In this document: positions 45,929 to 53,799 of the stretch, piece after piece
Numbering within the stretch: position 1 is the first letter of the stretch
How the letters are laid out: every line of letters starts with the position of its first letter
DNA from: Prevotella sp. UBA2754
Lineage (GTDB): Bacteria; Bacteroidota; Bacteroidia; Bacteroidales; Bacteroidaceae
Length of the DNA: 64,000 bases
NCBI GenBank assembly: GCA_002353295.1
Contig: DEJG01000001.1
Span: forward strand, 69,327-133,326
Reading direction: 5' to 3'
Translations under genes and position numbers: made by a program
The notes under the pieces: model-generated
What the model was told of the DNA's origin: nothing
Seen by the model: only the letters and a program-made list of their open reading frames with translations
The model's database searches: none

Positions 45929-46806
45929 TTATAATACTCTTTCTTGCCTGCAGCAAGGGTATTCTTCATCAGCGAACAGATAGTCATGGGACCTACCCCA
46001 CCAGGAACGGGAGTGATATAGCTGCACTTAGGCGCTACCTCGTCGAACTTCACGTCACCATTCAGACGGAAGCCGCTTTTGCGGGTAGCATCGGGCACGC
46101 GGGTGGTACCTACATCGATAATCACGGCACCCTCCTTCACCATGTCGGCTGTCACGAAGTCTGGACGTCCGATGGCGGCAATGATGATGTCAGCCTCTCG
46201 ACACTCTTCTTTCAGCGTTTTCGAACGCGAGTGGCATACGGTAACGGTGGCATCGCCATACTGTTTCTGCATCATCAGCTGTGCCATGGGTTTACCCACG
46301 ATGTTCGAACGACCCAGGATGACACATTTCTTACCCGATGTCTCAATGCCGTAGCGTTGCAACAGGGTGATGATACCCAACGGAGTGGCTGAAATGAAAC
46401 AAGGCAGACCGATAGCCATGCGACCCACGTTGATGGGATGGAAACCATCTACATCCTTCCGATAGTCGATAGCCTCGATAATCTTCTGCTCGTCAATATG
46501 CTTGGGAAGCGGCAACTGCACGATAAAGCCATCCACGTCTTCATCACGATTAAGTCGTGATACACAGTCCAGCAGTTCCTGCTCCGTGATATCCTCCTCA
46601 TAGCGGATGAGTGTCGACTTGAAACCGCAAGCCTCACATGCCAGCACCTTATTCTTCACATACGTCTCCGAGCCACCATCATGACCCACGAGTACGGCAG
46701 CCAGATGGGGCTGTTTGCCACCACGAGCCACAATCTCTTTCACCTCTTCAGCAATCTCAGCCTTGATAGCCGTTGCTGTTGCCTTTCCATCAATTAACTG
46801 ATACAT
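45925..46806 (-). CDS. folD: Bifunctional methylene-THF dehydrogenase/methenyl-THF cyclohydrolase
   Basis: 293 residues from MYQLIDGKATATAIKAEI (46806); an in-frame ATG at 46827 would add seven residues with no family match. Signature segments: DVDGFHPINVGRM, the NADP motif VILGRSNIVGKPMAQLM and PVPGGVGPMTICSLMKNT. Interconverts one-carbon folates in the cytosol. Follows ffh across a repeat-filled gap and is coupled to the small TPR gene. Confidence 0.97.
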   Translation of the reverse strand: MYQLIDGKATATAIKAEIAEEVKEIVARGGKQPHLAAVLVGHDGGSETYVKNKVLACEACGFKSTLIRYEEDITEQELLDCVSRLNRDEDVDGFIVQLPLPKHIDEQKIIEAIDYRKDVDGFHPINVGRMAIGLPCFISATPLGIITLLQRYGIETSGKKCVILGRSNIVGKPMAQLMMQKQYGDATVTVCHSRSKTLKEECREADIIIAAIGRPDFVTADMVKEGAVIIDVGTTRVPDATRKSGFRLNGDVKFDEVAPKCSYITPVPGGVGPMTICSLMKNTLAAGKKEYYK

Positions 46807-46849
46807 ATTAACTCTTTTTTCAGACATAATAACAGATGAACAAATTGAT

Positions 46850-46940
46850 GTTATTTCGTTATTCTGCCATTTGTCTATATGTTATTTTGTTATTATGTCT
46901 TATAACGTTACTCTGTCTCAAAGTGTTACTCTGCCTCAAC
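46850..46940. repeat. Degenerate octamer array between ffh and folD
   Basis: Units of about 8 bases with a GTTAT core: GTTATTTC, GTTATTCT, GCCATTTG, then GTTATTTT, GTTATTAT, and further right GTTACTCT, GTCTCAAA, GTTACTCT, GCCTCAAC, with a few 7- or 10-base steps. It fills most of the 133-base intergenic gap up to the ffh stop. Confidence 0.6.
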
Positions 46941-48295
46941 TAAAACTTCGGCATTCCGCCCTTCATATTCTTCATCGCAGCAGCCATCTGCATCATCTTC
47001 GAGTTGCCTCCGCCTGCTACCATCTTCATCACCTTACGAGTCTGGTCAAACTGCTTCATCAGTCGGTTCACCTCCTCAATCTTCGTGCCTGAACCCTTAG
47101 CTATACGCAGACGGCGACTCTGGTTGATGATGTCTGGATTAGCACGTTCCTTTGGCGTCATCGAATTGATGATGGCCTCAATACCCTTGAAGGCATTGTC
47201 GTCGATATCCACATCCTTCAGTGCCTTGCCCACACCAGGAATCATACTGGCCAGATCCTTGATGTTACCCATCTTCTTGATCTGCTGAATCTGCGACATG
47301 AAGTCGTTGAAGTCGAACTTGTTCTTGCGAATCTTCTTCTCCAGTTCGCGGGCTTGCTTCTCGTCAAACTGCTCCTGGGCACGTTCTACCAACGAAACGA
47401 TATCACCCATACCCAGAATACGGTCTGCCATACGTTCGGGGTGGAACACGTCGATAGCCTCCATCTTCTCACCCGTTCCCACGAACTTGATGGGCTTGGT
47501 CACTACGGTGCGGATAGAGAGGGCTGCACCACCACGGGTGTCACCGTCCAATTTGGTGAGCACCACGCCGTCGAAGTCCAGACGGTCGTTGAACTCCTTG
47601 GCGGTATTCACGGCGTCCTGACCGGTCATCGCGTCCACCACGAAGAGCGTCTCATCAGGATTGACTGCCTCTTTCAGCGTAGCTATCTCGTTCATCATCT
47701 CCTCGTCAACGGCCAGACGACCGGCAGTATCGATGATGACTACATTATAATTCTTCTGCTTGGCTTCACGGATAGCGTTATTGGCTATCTCCACCACATT
47801 TTTGTTTTCAGGCTCCGAGTAAACGGGCACGCCTACGCTCTCGCCCACTACATGCAACTGTTGGATAGCAGCAGGACGATACACGTCACAAGCCACCAAC
47901 AGGGGGTTCTTATGCTGCTTCTGCTTCAGCATATTAGCCAACTTACCTGAGAAGGTAGTCTTACCAGAACCCTGCAGACCCGACATCAGGATGATGGAAG
48001 GGCGACCCTCCAACTGCAGCTCTACGGCCTTGCCACCCATCAGTTCAGCCAGTTCGTCATGTACTATCTTCACCATCAACTGTCCTGGCTTGATGGCTGT
48101 GAGCACGTTCATACCCATAGCCTTCTGCTTCACCGTATCGGTAAACTGCTTAGCTACCTTATAGTTCACATCGGCATCCAACAGGGCACGACGCACATCC
48201 TTCAAAGTTTCTGCTACATTAATCTCGGTGATTTTACCCTCACCTTTCAATATCTTGAACGACCGTTCAAGTCTATCACTTAAATTCTCAAACAT
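46940..48295 (-). CDS. ffh: Signal recognition particle protein
   Basis: 451 residues. NG GTPase domain with LMSGLQGSGKTTFSGKLA (P-loop, about 104-121), DTAGRLAVDEEMM and TKLDGDTRGGAALS, followed by the methionine-rich M domain (about 325-451) ending in MQMAAAMKNMKGGMPKF. Binds signal sequences and 4.5S RNA for co-translational targeting. Promoter is immediately upstream and shares sequence with the terminator of queH. Confidence 0.97.
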   Translation of the reverse strand: MFENLSDRLERSFKILKGEGKITEINVAETLKDVRRALLDADVNYKVAKQFTDTVKQKAMGMNVLTAIKPGQLMVKIVHDELAELMGGKAVELQLEGRPSIILMSGLQGSGKTTFSGKLANMLKQKQHKNPLLVACDVYRPAAIQQLHVVGESVGVPVYSEPENKNVVEIANNAIREAKQKNYNVVIIDTAGRLAVDEEMMNEIATLKEAVNPDETLFVVDAMTGQDAVNTAKEFNDRLDFDGVVLTKLDGDTRGGAALSIRTVVTKPIKFVGTGEKMEAIDVFHPERMADRILGMGDIVSLVERAQEQFDEKQARELEKKIRKNKFDFNDFMSQIQQIKKMGNIKDLASMIPGVGKALKDVDIDDNAFKGIEAIINSMTPKERANPDIINQSRRLRIAKGSGTKIEEVNRLMKQFDQTRKVMKMVAGGGNSKMMQMAAAMKNMKGGMPKF

Positions 48296-48317
48296 ATACC
48301 TTATATATTTTAGGGTG

Positions 48318-48349
48318 CAAAATTAAACAAAAAAAACGAGACTCACAAA
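48318..48349 (-). promoter_or_regulatory. Promoter of ffh
   Basis: Minus strand TTTG (48349-48346), 20 bases, TAATTTTG (48325-48318). The -33 box is the loop of the queH terminator hairpin. Confidence 0.75.
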
Positions 48350-48363
48350 TAATGAGCCTCGTT
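48335..48363 (-). terminator. Terminator of the terB-like/queH unit
   Basis: AACGAGaCTCA (48335-48345) pairs with TGAGcCTCGTT (48353-48363), loop CAAATAA. On the minus strand it is followed by eight T. It starts 8 bases after the queH stop. Confidence 0.8.
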
Positions 48364-48370
48364 TTTACTC

Positions 48371-49003
48371 CTACCGTTGCGAAAACTCGCATCCGCAATA
48401 CAGCTGGTTATAGAAATTATACTCCTTCAGCAACTGGTTTCGTCGCTCCTGCAGTCCCCCCTTCCGCCAGTTCTGTGCCCAGAAACGAACTTGAAGAGTT
48501 GAAGAATTGAAGGATTGAAGAGTTGAAGCATTGAAAGATTGAAGAGTTGAAGCATTGGCAATCTGTTCTGCTGCCAGTCCTGCACGCTCTATCTGCTCTA
48601 GACTCTTCCATCGTGACGAGGCCAATGTCGTGGCAAAGTATTTGATACCTAACTCTTGCGCCTTTTTAGCTGTTTCCACCAGTCGCAAGGTGAAGCACTG
48701 TTCACAACGCCTGCCCCGTTCGGGTTCGCCCTCCAGTCCGCACACACCCTTCAACCACGATTCATGACTGTAGTCACCGTCTATCCATCGGATGCCCAGC
48801 GATTCTGCATGGCGCTTACTCTCCTGCTTGCGGATTTCGTATTCCTCCCGTGGGTAGATGTTCGGATTATAGTAGAAGATAGTCGGCTGTACCCCATTCG
48901 CTAACAGCCACTCCACGATGGCTGACGAACAGGGCGCACAACAAGCATGCAACAGCACCTCGTTGCATCCCTCAGGAATCACAATGGCCGGTTGTTTCAT
49001 CAA
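48371..49003 (-). CDS. queH: Epoxyqueuosine reductase QueH with in-frame octamer insertion
   Basis: 210 residues. QueH (DUF208) reduces epoxyqueuosine to queuosine in tRNA. Conserved Cys pairs are visible in LLHACCAPCSSA and RRCEQCFTLRL, plus TTLASSRWKSLEQI and the C-terminal FYNQLYCGCEFS. Between AAEQIA and the conserved FWAQNWRKGG lies an extra low-complexity stretch (about residues 150-171) with ASTLQSFN repeats, encoded by eight TTGAAG-type octamers. All family motifs remain in frame, so the enzyme is probably functional. It follows the TerB-like gene by 22 bases. Confidence 0.94.
   Translation of the reverse strand: MMKQPAIVIPEGCNEVLLHACCAPCSSAIVEWLLANGVQPTIFYYNPNIYPREEYEIRKQESKRHAESLGIRWIDGDYSHESWLKGVCGLEGEPERGRRCEQCFTLRLVETAKKAQELGIKYFATTLASSRWKSLEQIERAGLAAEQIANASTLQSFNASTLQSFNSSTLQVRFWAQNWRKGGLQERRNQLLKEYNFYNQLYCGCEFSQR
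48491..48554. repeat. Octamer tandem repeat inside queH (8 units)
   Basis: Plus-strand units: TTGAAGAG, TTGAAGAA, TTGAAGGA, TTGAAGAG, TTGAAGCA, TTGAAAGA, TTGAAGAG, TTGAAGCA. Period exactly 8 over 64 bases. Three units make 8 codons, giving the 8-residue protein repeat. Confidence 0.95.
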
Positions 49004-49025
49004 GTGCTTATCGGATAGACGTATT

Positions 49026-49640
49026 TTACTTCAGCCAACGCAAATCGTCCTTGGCTTTGTTGACGTCTATCTTCATCAGCGTGTCCACGTCAGAAGCCTT
49101 CATACCGATGTACAAAGCCACCTCTCGCAGCGCTTCCACCTCCTTGTCGTCAATCTTGCTGTCCGATTTCACGATAAGAGCCAGCATCGACAGCATCTGG
49201 TAACGCAGATCCTCGCTGAGCGTTTCTTTGATTTGCAAGGCACAGTCGCCAATATATTGAATAAAGGCATTAGGCTTGCTGGCTTCCAGTTCCTCGCGCT
49301 TGGTAATGAGCTTTTGTACTACGCTGACACCCTCTTCAGCCAGTTCGTCGTTGAAATTCTCACGCAGGAAACGACCCAGGAATCCATACTCTTCTGCTTC
49401 CACCTTACCATCGGAAATGATGATATGCGATGCCATGACGAGCATCGACAGCATGAAACTGTGACGAATGTTCTCCTTCACGGGCGAATTAACTTCAAAC
49501 ACATGACGGAACTCGTCAGTGATAACCACCTCTTCTGCCGACTGCTTGGCCTGCTCTGTTGCCAGTTCCTCTGCCAACTCCTTCATTGGACCGCCATTAA
49601 ACAGCCCTTTGAGATTACTGAATAATTTTCCGAATGCCAT
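49026..49640 (-). CDS. TerB-like (tellurite resistance/DjlA N-terminal-type) protein
   Basis: 204 residues, all-helical and soluble. The segment LSMLVMASHIIISDGKVEAEEYGFLGRFL has the acidic DGK-x-EEY pattern of TerB domains, and a second similar acidic patch IVKSDSKIDDKEVEAL follows, so there may be two degenerate repeats. TerB folds bind metal or act in membrane-linked chaperone complexes. Function here unknown. First gene of a unit with queH; a TATCTTTG box lies 22 bases upstream. Confidence 0.8.
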   Translation of the reverse strand: MAFGKLFSNLKGLFNGGPMKELAEELATEQAKQSAEEVVITDEFRHVFEVNSPVKENIRHSFMLSMLVMASHIIISDGKVEAEEYGFLGRFLRENFNDELAEEGVSVVQKLITKREELEASKPNAFIQYIGDCALQIKETLSEDLRYQMLSMLALIVKSDSKIDDKEVEALREVALYIGMKASDVDTLMKIDVNKAKDDLRWLK

Positions 49641-49661
49641 AGTTTATAGTATTTTCTGCTG

Positions 49662-49669
49662 CAAAGATA
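49662..49669 (-). promoter_or_regulatory. -7 box for terB-like/queH unit
   Basis: Minus strand TATCTTTG, 22 bases before the ATG. No clear -33 box. Confidence 0.5.
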
Positions 49670-49741
49670 AGAAATATTATCTAATATGCGCATCATTTCT
49701 CCAAATTATTTTATACTTGGCAATCAAAAAACAACACCTTC

Positions 49742-49759
49742 GATGGTTTCCCAACCATC
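49742..49759 (-). terminator. Probable terminator of flavodoxin/DUF2023-remnant transcript
   Basis: GATGGTT (49742-49748) pairs with AACCATC (49753-49759), loop TCCC; the minus strand then has GTTGTTTTTTG. Confidence 0.5.
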
Positions 49760-49771
49760 ATAGAATGACTT

Positions 49772-49973
49772 TTAACTGACCTTGCAGCACTTACCCTTCC
49801 GCTTGCAGAATCGCTGGCACTGTGCGCAGATGTCGTACCCCAATGAAGAGCACCATCTGTCGTACTCCTTTGCGAAACTCGTAGATATGGTTCATCAGCA
49901 CTTTCAAGTCGATGGGACAGGCTTCTGTGCGTCGAGCCTTGTTGGGGGTGGAAGCGGTCTTGGTTTGCTGCAT
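49772..49973 (-). pseudogene. DUF2023 remnant with internal deletion
   Basis: The frame from the ATG at 49973 encodes a DUF2023-like N-terminus (DLKVLMNHIYEFRKGVRQMV, about residues 22-41) and then runs out of frame to a stop at 49791. In the neighbouring frame the same DNA reads LGYDICAQCQRFCKRKGKCC and stops at 49772, which looks like the family C-terminus. The roughly 60-70 central residues expected for a protein of about 120 are missing, so the two ends appear joined out of frame by a deletion. DUF2023 genes usually follow flavodoxin, as here. Family recall is from memory. Confidence 0.6.
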
Positions 49974-49988
49974 GGTCAGTTCTTCTTA

Positions 49989-50483
49989 TTAGAGATTAGG
50001 AGAAATCTGTGCTATCCAGGCATCAATACGCCCGTCAGTCATGTTATCCTCGTTCACGTCGTCCAGGGGCAGTCCCACGAACTTGCCGTCAACCACCGCA
50101 GCTGAGTCATCAAAGGTATAGCCGTCGGTGCTCACACTACCCACAATGCGTGCCCCACTCTGCTTGATGCCATCATACAGTTCACCCATCCCGCCTACGA
50201 AAGTGTCGCCATACGACTCACAGTCGCCACAGCCGAAAAGTGCAATAACCTTACCATTCAAGTCAGCCGACTGCAGCACCTTCAGACCGTCATACCAGTC
50301 GTCCTGCAACTCACCGGCACCCCAGGTAGAAGTACCGAGAATCAGATTCTCGTTGGCAGCCACGATGTCAGCCGTCAAGTCCTGTACATTCATCACCTCG
50401 GCACCCAGTTTAGCACCAATCTTCTCTGCTATGGCCTCGCACGTGCCCGTCGAGGAACCATAAACTACTACTGTTTTCTTCAT
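49989..50483 (-). CDS. fldA: Flavodoxin
   Basis: 164 residues. FMN phosphate loop GSSTGTCEA (about 9-17), the GTSTWGAGELQDDW loop around the isoalloxazine, and FGCGDCESYGDTF typical of long-chain flavodoxins. Low-potential electron carrier that can replace ferredoxin, e.g. for the 2-oxoacid oxidoreductase encoded nearby. Good promoter about 40 bases upstream. The downstream partner gene is decayed. Confidence 0.96.
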   Translation of the reverse strand: MKKTVVVYGSSTGTCEAIAEKIGAKLGAEVMNVQDLTADIVAANENLILGTSTWGAGELQDDWYDGLKVLQSADLNGKVIALFGCGDCESYGDTFVGGMGELYDGIKQSGARIVGSVSTDGYTFDDSAAVVDGKFVGLPLDDVNEDNMTDGRIDAWIAQISPNL

Positions 50484-50522
50484 TTTACTATTTAAAATTT
50501 ATGTGACTAAAGATTCTGGTTG

Positions 50523-50553
50523 CAAAATTACTCCGTTTCCCACAATTGCACAA
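50523..50553 (-). promoter_or_regulatory. Promoter of flavodoxin gene
   Basis: Minus strand TTG (50553-50551), 20 bases, TAATTTTG (50530-50523). Confidence 0.7.
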
Positions 50554-50609
50554 TACCTAAAACTTAGGCAATTGTTCTGAGCCACAACCGACAGTATAGT
50601 CAAAAAAGA

Positions 50610-51062
50610 TTAGCAAAAAATAATGAAAGGATTATACAGCATATCCCATGCCTTTTCCAAATCAGGGCGAAGGGCTTGACGACCTTCGTTATTCAGACCG
50701 CACTCCACACTTGCCATAGCCAGCACGATGCCGAACCACACCACCTTTGTTTCCGCTTTCATAGGAGGCAGATGAGTATCAGGATTCCACCCCGTCAATT
50801 TGCAGACGGTATTGATATAAGCCGATACTTGATTCTCCGTTTCGGGAGCCCAGCGAGTCACAATTTTCCTAATGGTGTCGCACCCATGCTTTGCGTAATA
50901 AGTATGGAGCAATTTCAAAGTTGCCCGCAACCCGTGTGCCATGGTGTCGAACTGGACGAAGGTGGGGTCTGTGCCATTGCACAGTTGCCCCTTCCAATTA
51001 ATGTTTTTATTCTTGATAATATTCAGCGGATTATTGTTCCGCAAACCTCTTGCTGTTTTCAT
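50610..51062 (-). CDS. P5-like virion/structural protein
   Basis: 150 residues. GLRNNNPLNIIKNKNINWKG, FVQFDTMAHGLRATLKLL and IVTRWAPETENQVSAYI match the family annotated as structural protein P5 in Bacteroides and phages, thought to act on peptidoglycan during virion entry or to be a lysozyme-like fold. Last gene of the phage-like minus-strand operon; overlaps the DUF5675 gene by 4 bases (ATGA). Confidence 0.8.
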   Translation of the reverse strand: MKTARGLRNNNPLNIIKNKNINWKGQLCNGTDPTFVQFDTMAHGLRATLKLLHTYYAKHGCDTIRKIVTRWAPETENQVSAYINTVCKLTGWNPDTHLPPMKAETKVVWFGIVLAMASVECGLNNEGRQALRPDLEKAWDMLYNPFIIFC

Positions 51063-51526
51063 TCTTCAAACTTGTTTTTAATGGTTATGAAAATCGGTTC
51101 ATTGTGACGCTTGGCCCGTACCATCATGTCCTTCAAGTTCCATACGGAATTGGGGGCATTGACGATGCGTCCGTCACCACGATACATTCCGATGATGATA
51201 TTACCACCTTCTATGTCGGCAACGGTCTTACCTGCCTGGATGCGGACATCTTGGAAGCGGTCAACCCAGAGCAGCAAGGGCAACCACTTGTCATGTTTGC
51301 GCGAGTAGGTAATCACTACAGCATAGCGACCTTCTGGGATAGCCGTGGACTTGGTTAGGATATAACGACCTTTAGGGTCTATTTGACGCACTGGAGGCTC
51401 TAAGGTATCGTAGAGGAAGTCCTTATCCTCACCTGCCAAATACTCGTCGTCAATGCGGTTCAACAAACTCAGACGACCAACTGTATAACTCTCGCTCTTT
51501 TCTGTTCTTTCTAAAAGTAATTCCAT
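51059..51526 (-). CDS. DUF5675 family protein
   Basis: 155 residues from the ATG at 51526 (MELLLERTEKSESYTVGRLS); an upstream in-frame extension is encoded by the heptamer repeat in the neighbouring gene and is unlikely to be translated. Visible core: TKSTAIPEGRYAVVITYS, WVDRFQDVRIQAGKTVADIEG and IIIGMYRGD. Family occurs in phage and mobile modules; role unknown. It starts 2 bases after the primase-helicase-like gene. Confidence 0.8.
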   Translation of the reverse strand: MELLLERTEKSESYTVGRLSLLNRIDDEYLAGEDKDFLYDTLEPPVRQIDPKGRYILTKSTAIPEGRYAVVITYSRKHDKWLPLLLWVDRFQDVRIQAGKTVADIEGGNIIIGMYRGDGRIVNAPNSVWNLKDMMVRAKRHNEPIFITIKNKFEE

Positions 51527-51528
51527 TG

Positions 51529-53778
51529 TTATTTCGATTTTTTGTAACTGTAATCTGTAATCTGTAATATGTAACCGCGATGTTTCCAAACCCGAATCAT
51601 ATTAGTGGTGCCTTTGGCATCCATTCCTTGATTCCGTCTGACACTTACGGCTTCTTGTAGAGTAAACTCTTCTGGCAATAATTCCAATAGGTTACGAGGC
51701 CCTTTGTGCGGCTTGTTGTCTATCGAGTCTGCATTCTCAATCGCATCCCCAAAGAACTGCATCTTGCACCACATATCATACTGGAGTGACCAGCGCACGA
51801 AGTCCTCGATGGTCTTGTCCCATTTGTAGTCATTGGCGACATAGAGCAAACAGCCCTTCAGCCACGCAATGACATTCCCACGGAAGGAAAGATTTTCAAA
51901 GACCCTTGACTGGCTCAACCGTGCAAACTCCGCATTCTCCTCCATCGTCTCATGTGCCAATCGGAACGCCTGCGGGCACTCGATTTCGCCTACTGCCTTG
52001 TTCAGTCGGTCAATGTAAGGTCGAAGTTCCTCTTCAAAGGCTGCATCGTAAGTGCCATAGACAGGCATTTCAGCACCGATTTCACGTTCGGGGATGGTGC
52101 AGAAATTGATACGTGAGATAGGTCCATCCGTCAGCACATTCTTAAAGTACCGCTGCCCCTTCTGGATGGTGGTGGCTGCATTCCAGTTGAAGCGGATGCA
52201 AACCTTCTCGGTTACGGATGAAGTACCCACGCGCGTCTGTCCGTAGCGGTTGCCTGGGTCGAATGCCAAGCACATGATTTGGAACTGCTGACCGCCCTTG
52301 CCCGAACCACGCAGTGCATCAAACTGATCTATCTCATTCATCTTCGTATAGAGAAAATGACCGCCAGCCTCTGCCATGCGAAGCACAAACGCAGGGTTTG
52401 TCATATCCGCATCAATCTCCTGAATCACCAAACCTTCAGGACGCTGTCGCTTGTCTTTGTTAGCACCTTTTGAGTTCACTTCCTGCTTCCATTGCCGTTC
52501 ACGTTCCAAATTCTCTTCGTCACGCTTGCGGATGTCCGCCATGATGTAGTTGATGGGCTGTGAGATGCAATCCTTACCTGCACCCGTACCCGCCATCAGT
52601 ACATTCATCAGCGTAGCCTCGTGTAGTACATTATCTATATAGCGGAACTTCACCTTAAACAGATGTGCTGCCAAAGCAGGGAACACCGCATGAGCCACCG
52701 CAGGTTTATAGATATCAGGAGTACGCGAAACGAGTAGCTGAATCAACTTAGGTAGTTTTTTAGGCATTTCAGGTGGCATTTCGGGCGTGTCATCGTCGAT
52801 ATTGCGTTCCTCCAACAAGTCCTTCACGATGTTCTTAATGGCATAAGTAAAGTCCTTCGGATTCTCCTTACAAGCCGATTCCACCAGTTGTCGCATTTCA
52901 CTTTCGGGCAACCCCAATCGGGGCATGACCGCCAACAGCTTATTAGGCTCGTTCTCACAGATAGCACGAAGATTCACTGCTAACTTATGCAGCCTAACAT
53001 TACGCTCACCATCCACAGGCACACCACCAGTCCTGCGCCAATATTCGGAAATAATGTCGGAGAAAGGGATACCGCGATAGGAGACCCCCTCTAACTCCCC
53101 CTGTTGAGGGGGAGAACTAAGAGGGAGTGCTGTCGTGCCCCTTCCCTCAACAGGGGAGGATGGGAGGGGTCTCCTATACTGCTCCCCAAACCTCTTGTCA
53201 AACTCCTCATTCTGATACTCAAAGATTGCATCATTGATAAACAGGATTTCCTCCTGCTGAGGGGCAAATGAGGCACGACTGGCATCCTTGCAAGCCTCGT
53301 CGGGTTCTACACCTAACAGTTGCGCAAGATGGTGTTGATTGGCACTGAGATCACCTATTTCGCAGTCAGCCTTGAAGACCACACGCAACCCTTTGCCCGA
53401 TGGAGTGATATGCACCAACATCACCTGGTTCTTAGCCCCATCCTCAAACCACTCTTTCGGCATTTTGCTGAAGACGTGAACAGGTTTTTCAATGTGGTCA
53501 ATATCCAACATCACCAGTCCATTCAGATGTGCAGCCTGCTGCTTTCGCCAACAAGCCTTTTTGCCGTTCTTCGATTCTGTTTCATCGAACGTAGCCTGAT
53601 AAATAAAGATAGGTAGTGATCGCTTCTTGGCATCTGCCTCGTCGTTCCTGCCTTCCGCCTTCAATTTGCGGAACTCGGCAATCTTGTTGATCACTCTCTC
53701 TGAACTGACGACCTTATAAAAGTCCTCCTTCGTGCATACCTTAGTAGGAAGTGGTAAATTGTACTGTAAACAAAACAT
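51529..53778 (-). CDS. BT4734-family primase-helicase-like protein
   Basis: 749 residues. N-terminal BT4734/VirE_N-type domain with LVMLDIDHIEKPV (about 88-100) and HITPSGKGLRVVFKA (about 123-137), resembling the acidic and SxG motifs of archaeo-eukaryotic-type primases. A DUF3987-like P-loop ATPase region follows, with Walker-A-like MAGTGAGKD (about 394-402, with Asp where Ser/Thr is usual) and NEIDQFDALRGSGKGGQQF. Probably a replication protein of a phage or plasmid. Residues about 201-234 are encoded by an inserted inverted-repeat element, still in frame. The C-terminus (ILQITDYSYKKSK) is encoded by heptamers. Confidence 0.8.
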   Translation of the reverse strand: MFCLQYNLPLPTKVCTKEDFYKVVSSERVINKIAEFRKLKAEGRNDEADAKKRSLPIFIYQATFDETESKNGKKACWRKQQAAHLNGLVMLDIDHIEKPVHVFSKMPKEWFEDGAKNQVMLVHITPSGKGLRVVFKADCEIGDLSANQHHLAQLLGVEPDEACKDASRASFAPQQEEILFINDAIFEYQNEEFDKRFGEQYRRPLPSSPVEGRGTTALPLSSPPQQGELEGVSYRGIPFSDIISEYWRRTGGVPVDGERNVRLHKLAVNLRAICENEPNKLLAVMPRLGLPESEMRQLVESACKENPKDFTYAIKNIVKDLLEERNIDDDTPEMPPEMPKKLPKLIQLLVSRTPDIYKPAVAHAVFPALAAHLFKVKFRYIDNVLHEATLMNVLMAGTGAGKDCISQPINYIMADIRKRDEENLERERQWKQEVNSKGANKDKRQRPEGLVIQEIDADMTNPAFVLRMAEAGGHFLYTKMNEIDQFDALRGSGKGGQQFQIMCLAFDPGNRYGQTRVGTSSVTEKVCIRFNWNAATTIQKGQRYFKNVLTDGPISRINFCTIPEREIGAEMPVYGTYDAAFEEELRPYIDRLNKAVGEIECPQAFRLAHETMEENAEFARLSQSRVFENLSFRGNVIAWLKGCLLYVANDYKWDKTIEDFVRWSLQYDMWCKMQFFGDAIENADSIDNKPHKGPRNLLELLPEEFTLQEAVSVRRNQGMDAKGTTNMIRVWKHRGYILQITDYSYKKSK
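51545..51574. repeat. Heptamer array at 3' end of primase-helicase gene
   Basis: Plus-strand TAACTG, then TAATCTG, TAATCTG, TAATATG, TAAC. It encodes the last residues of the primase-helicase-like protein and ends just before the stop and the DUF5675 start. Confidence 0.75.
53077..53177. repeat. Inverted-repeat (MITE/REP-like) element in primase-helicase gene
   Basis: 101 bases bounded by perfect 12-bp terminal inverted repeats ATAGGAGACCCC / GGGGTCTCCTAT, with internal palindromic arms each containing CCCCTGTTGAGGG. No transposase. It is read through in frame as a Pro/Gly/Ser-rich segment. Confidence 0.85.
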
Positions 53779-53799
53779 GATTCGTTACCTCCTTTCTGT

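Noticed and set aside
45686..45934. Plus-strand frame of 82 codons
   Set aside because: It overlaps the small TPR gene on the other strand, whose sequence and ATGA coupling to folD are much more convincing.
48491..48554. Possible CRISPR-like repeat array
   Set aside because: Units are 8 bases with no spacers and lie in the queH reading frame; no cas genes are in the window.
48656..49625. Plus-strand frames opposite queH and the TerB-like gene
   Set aside because: Shadows of well-supported minus-strand genes.
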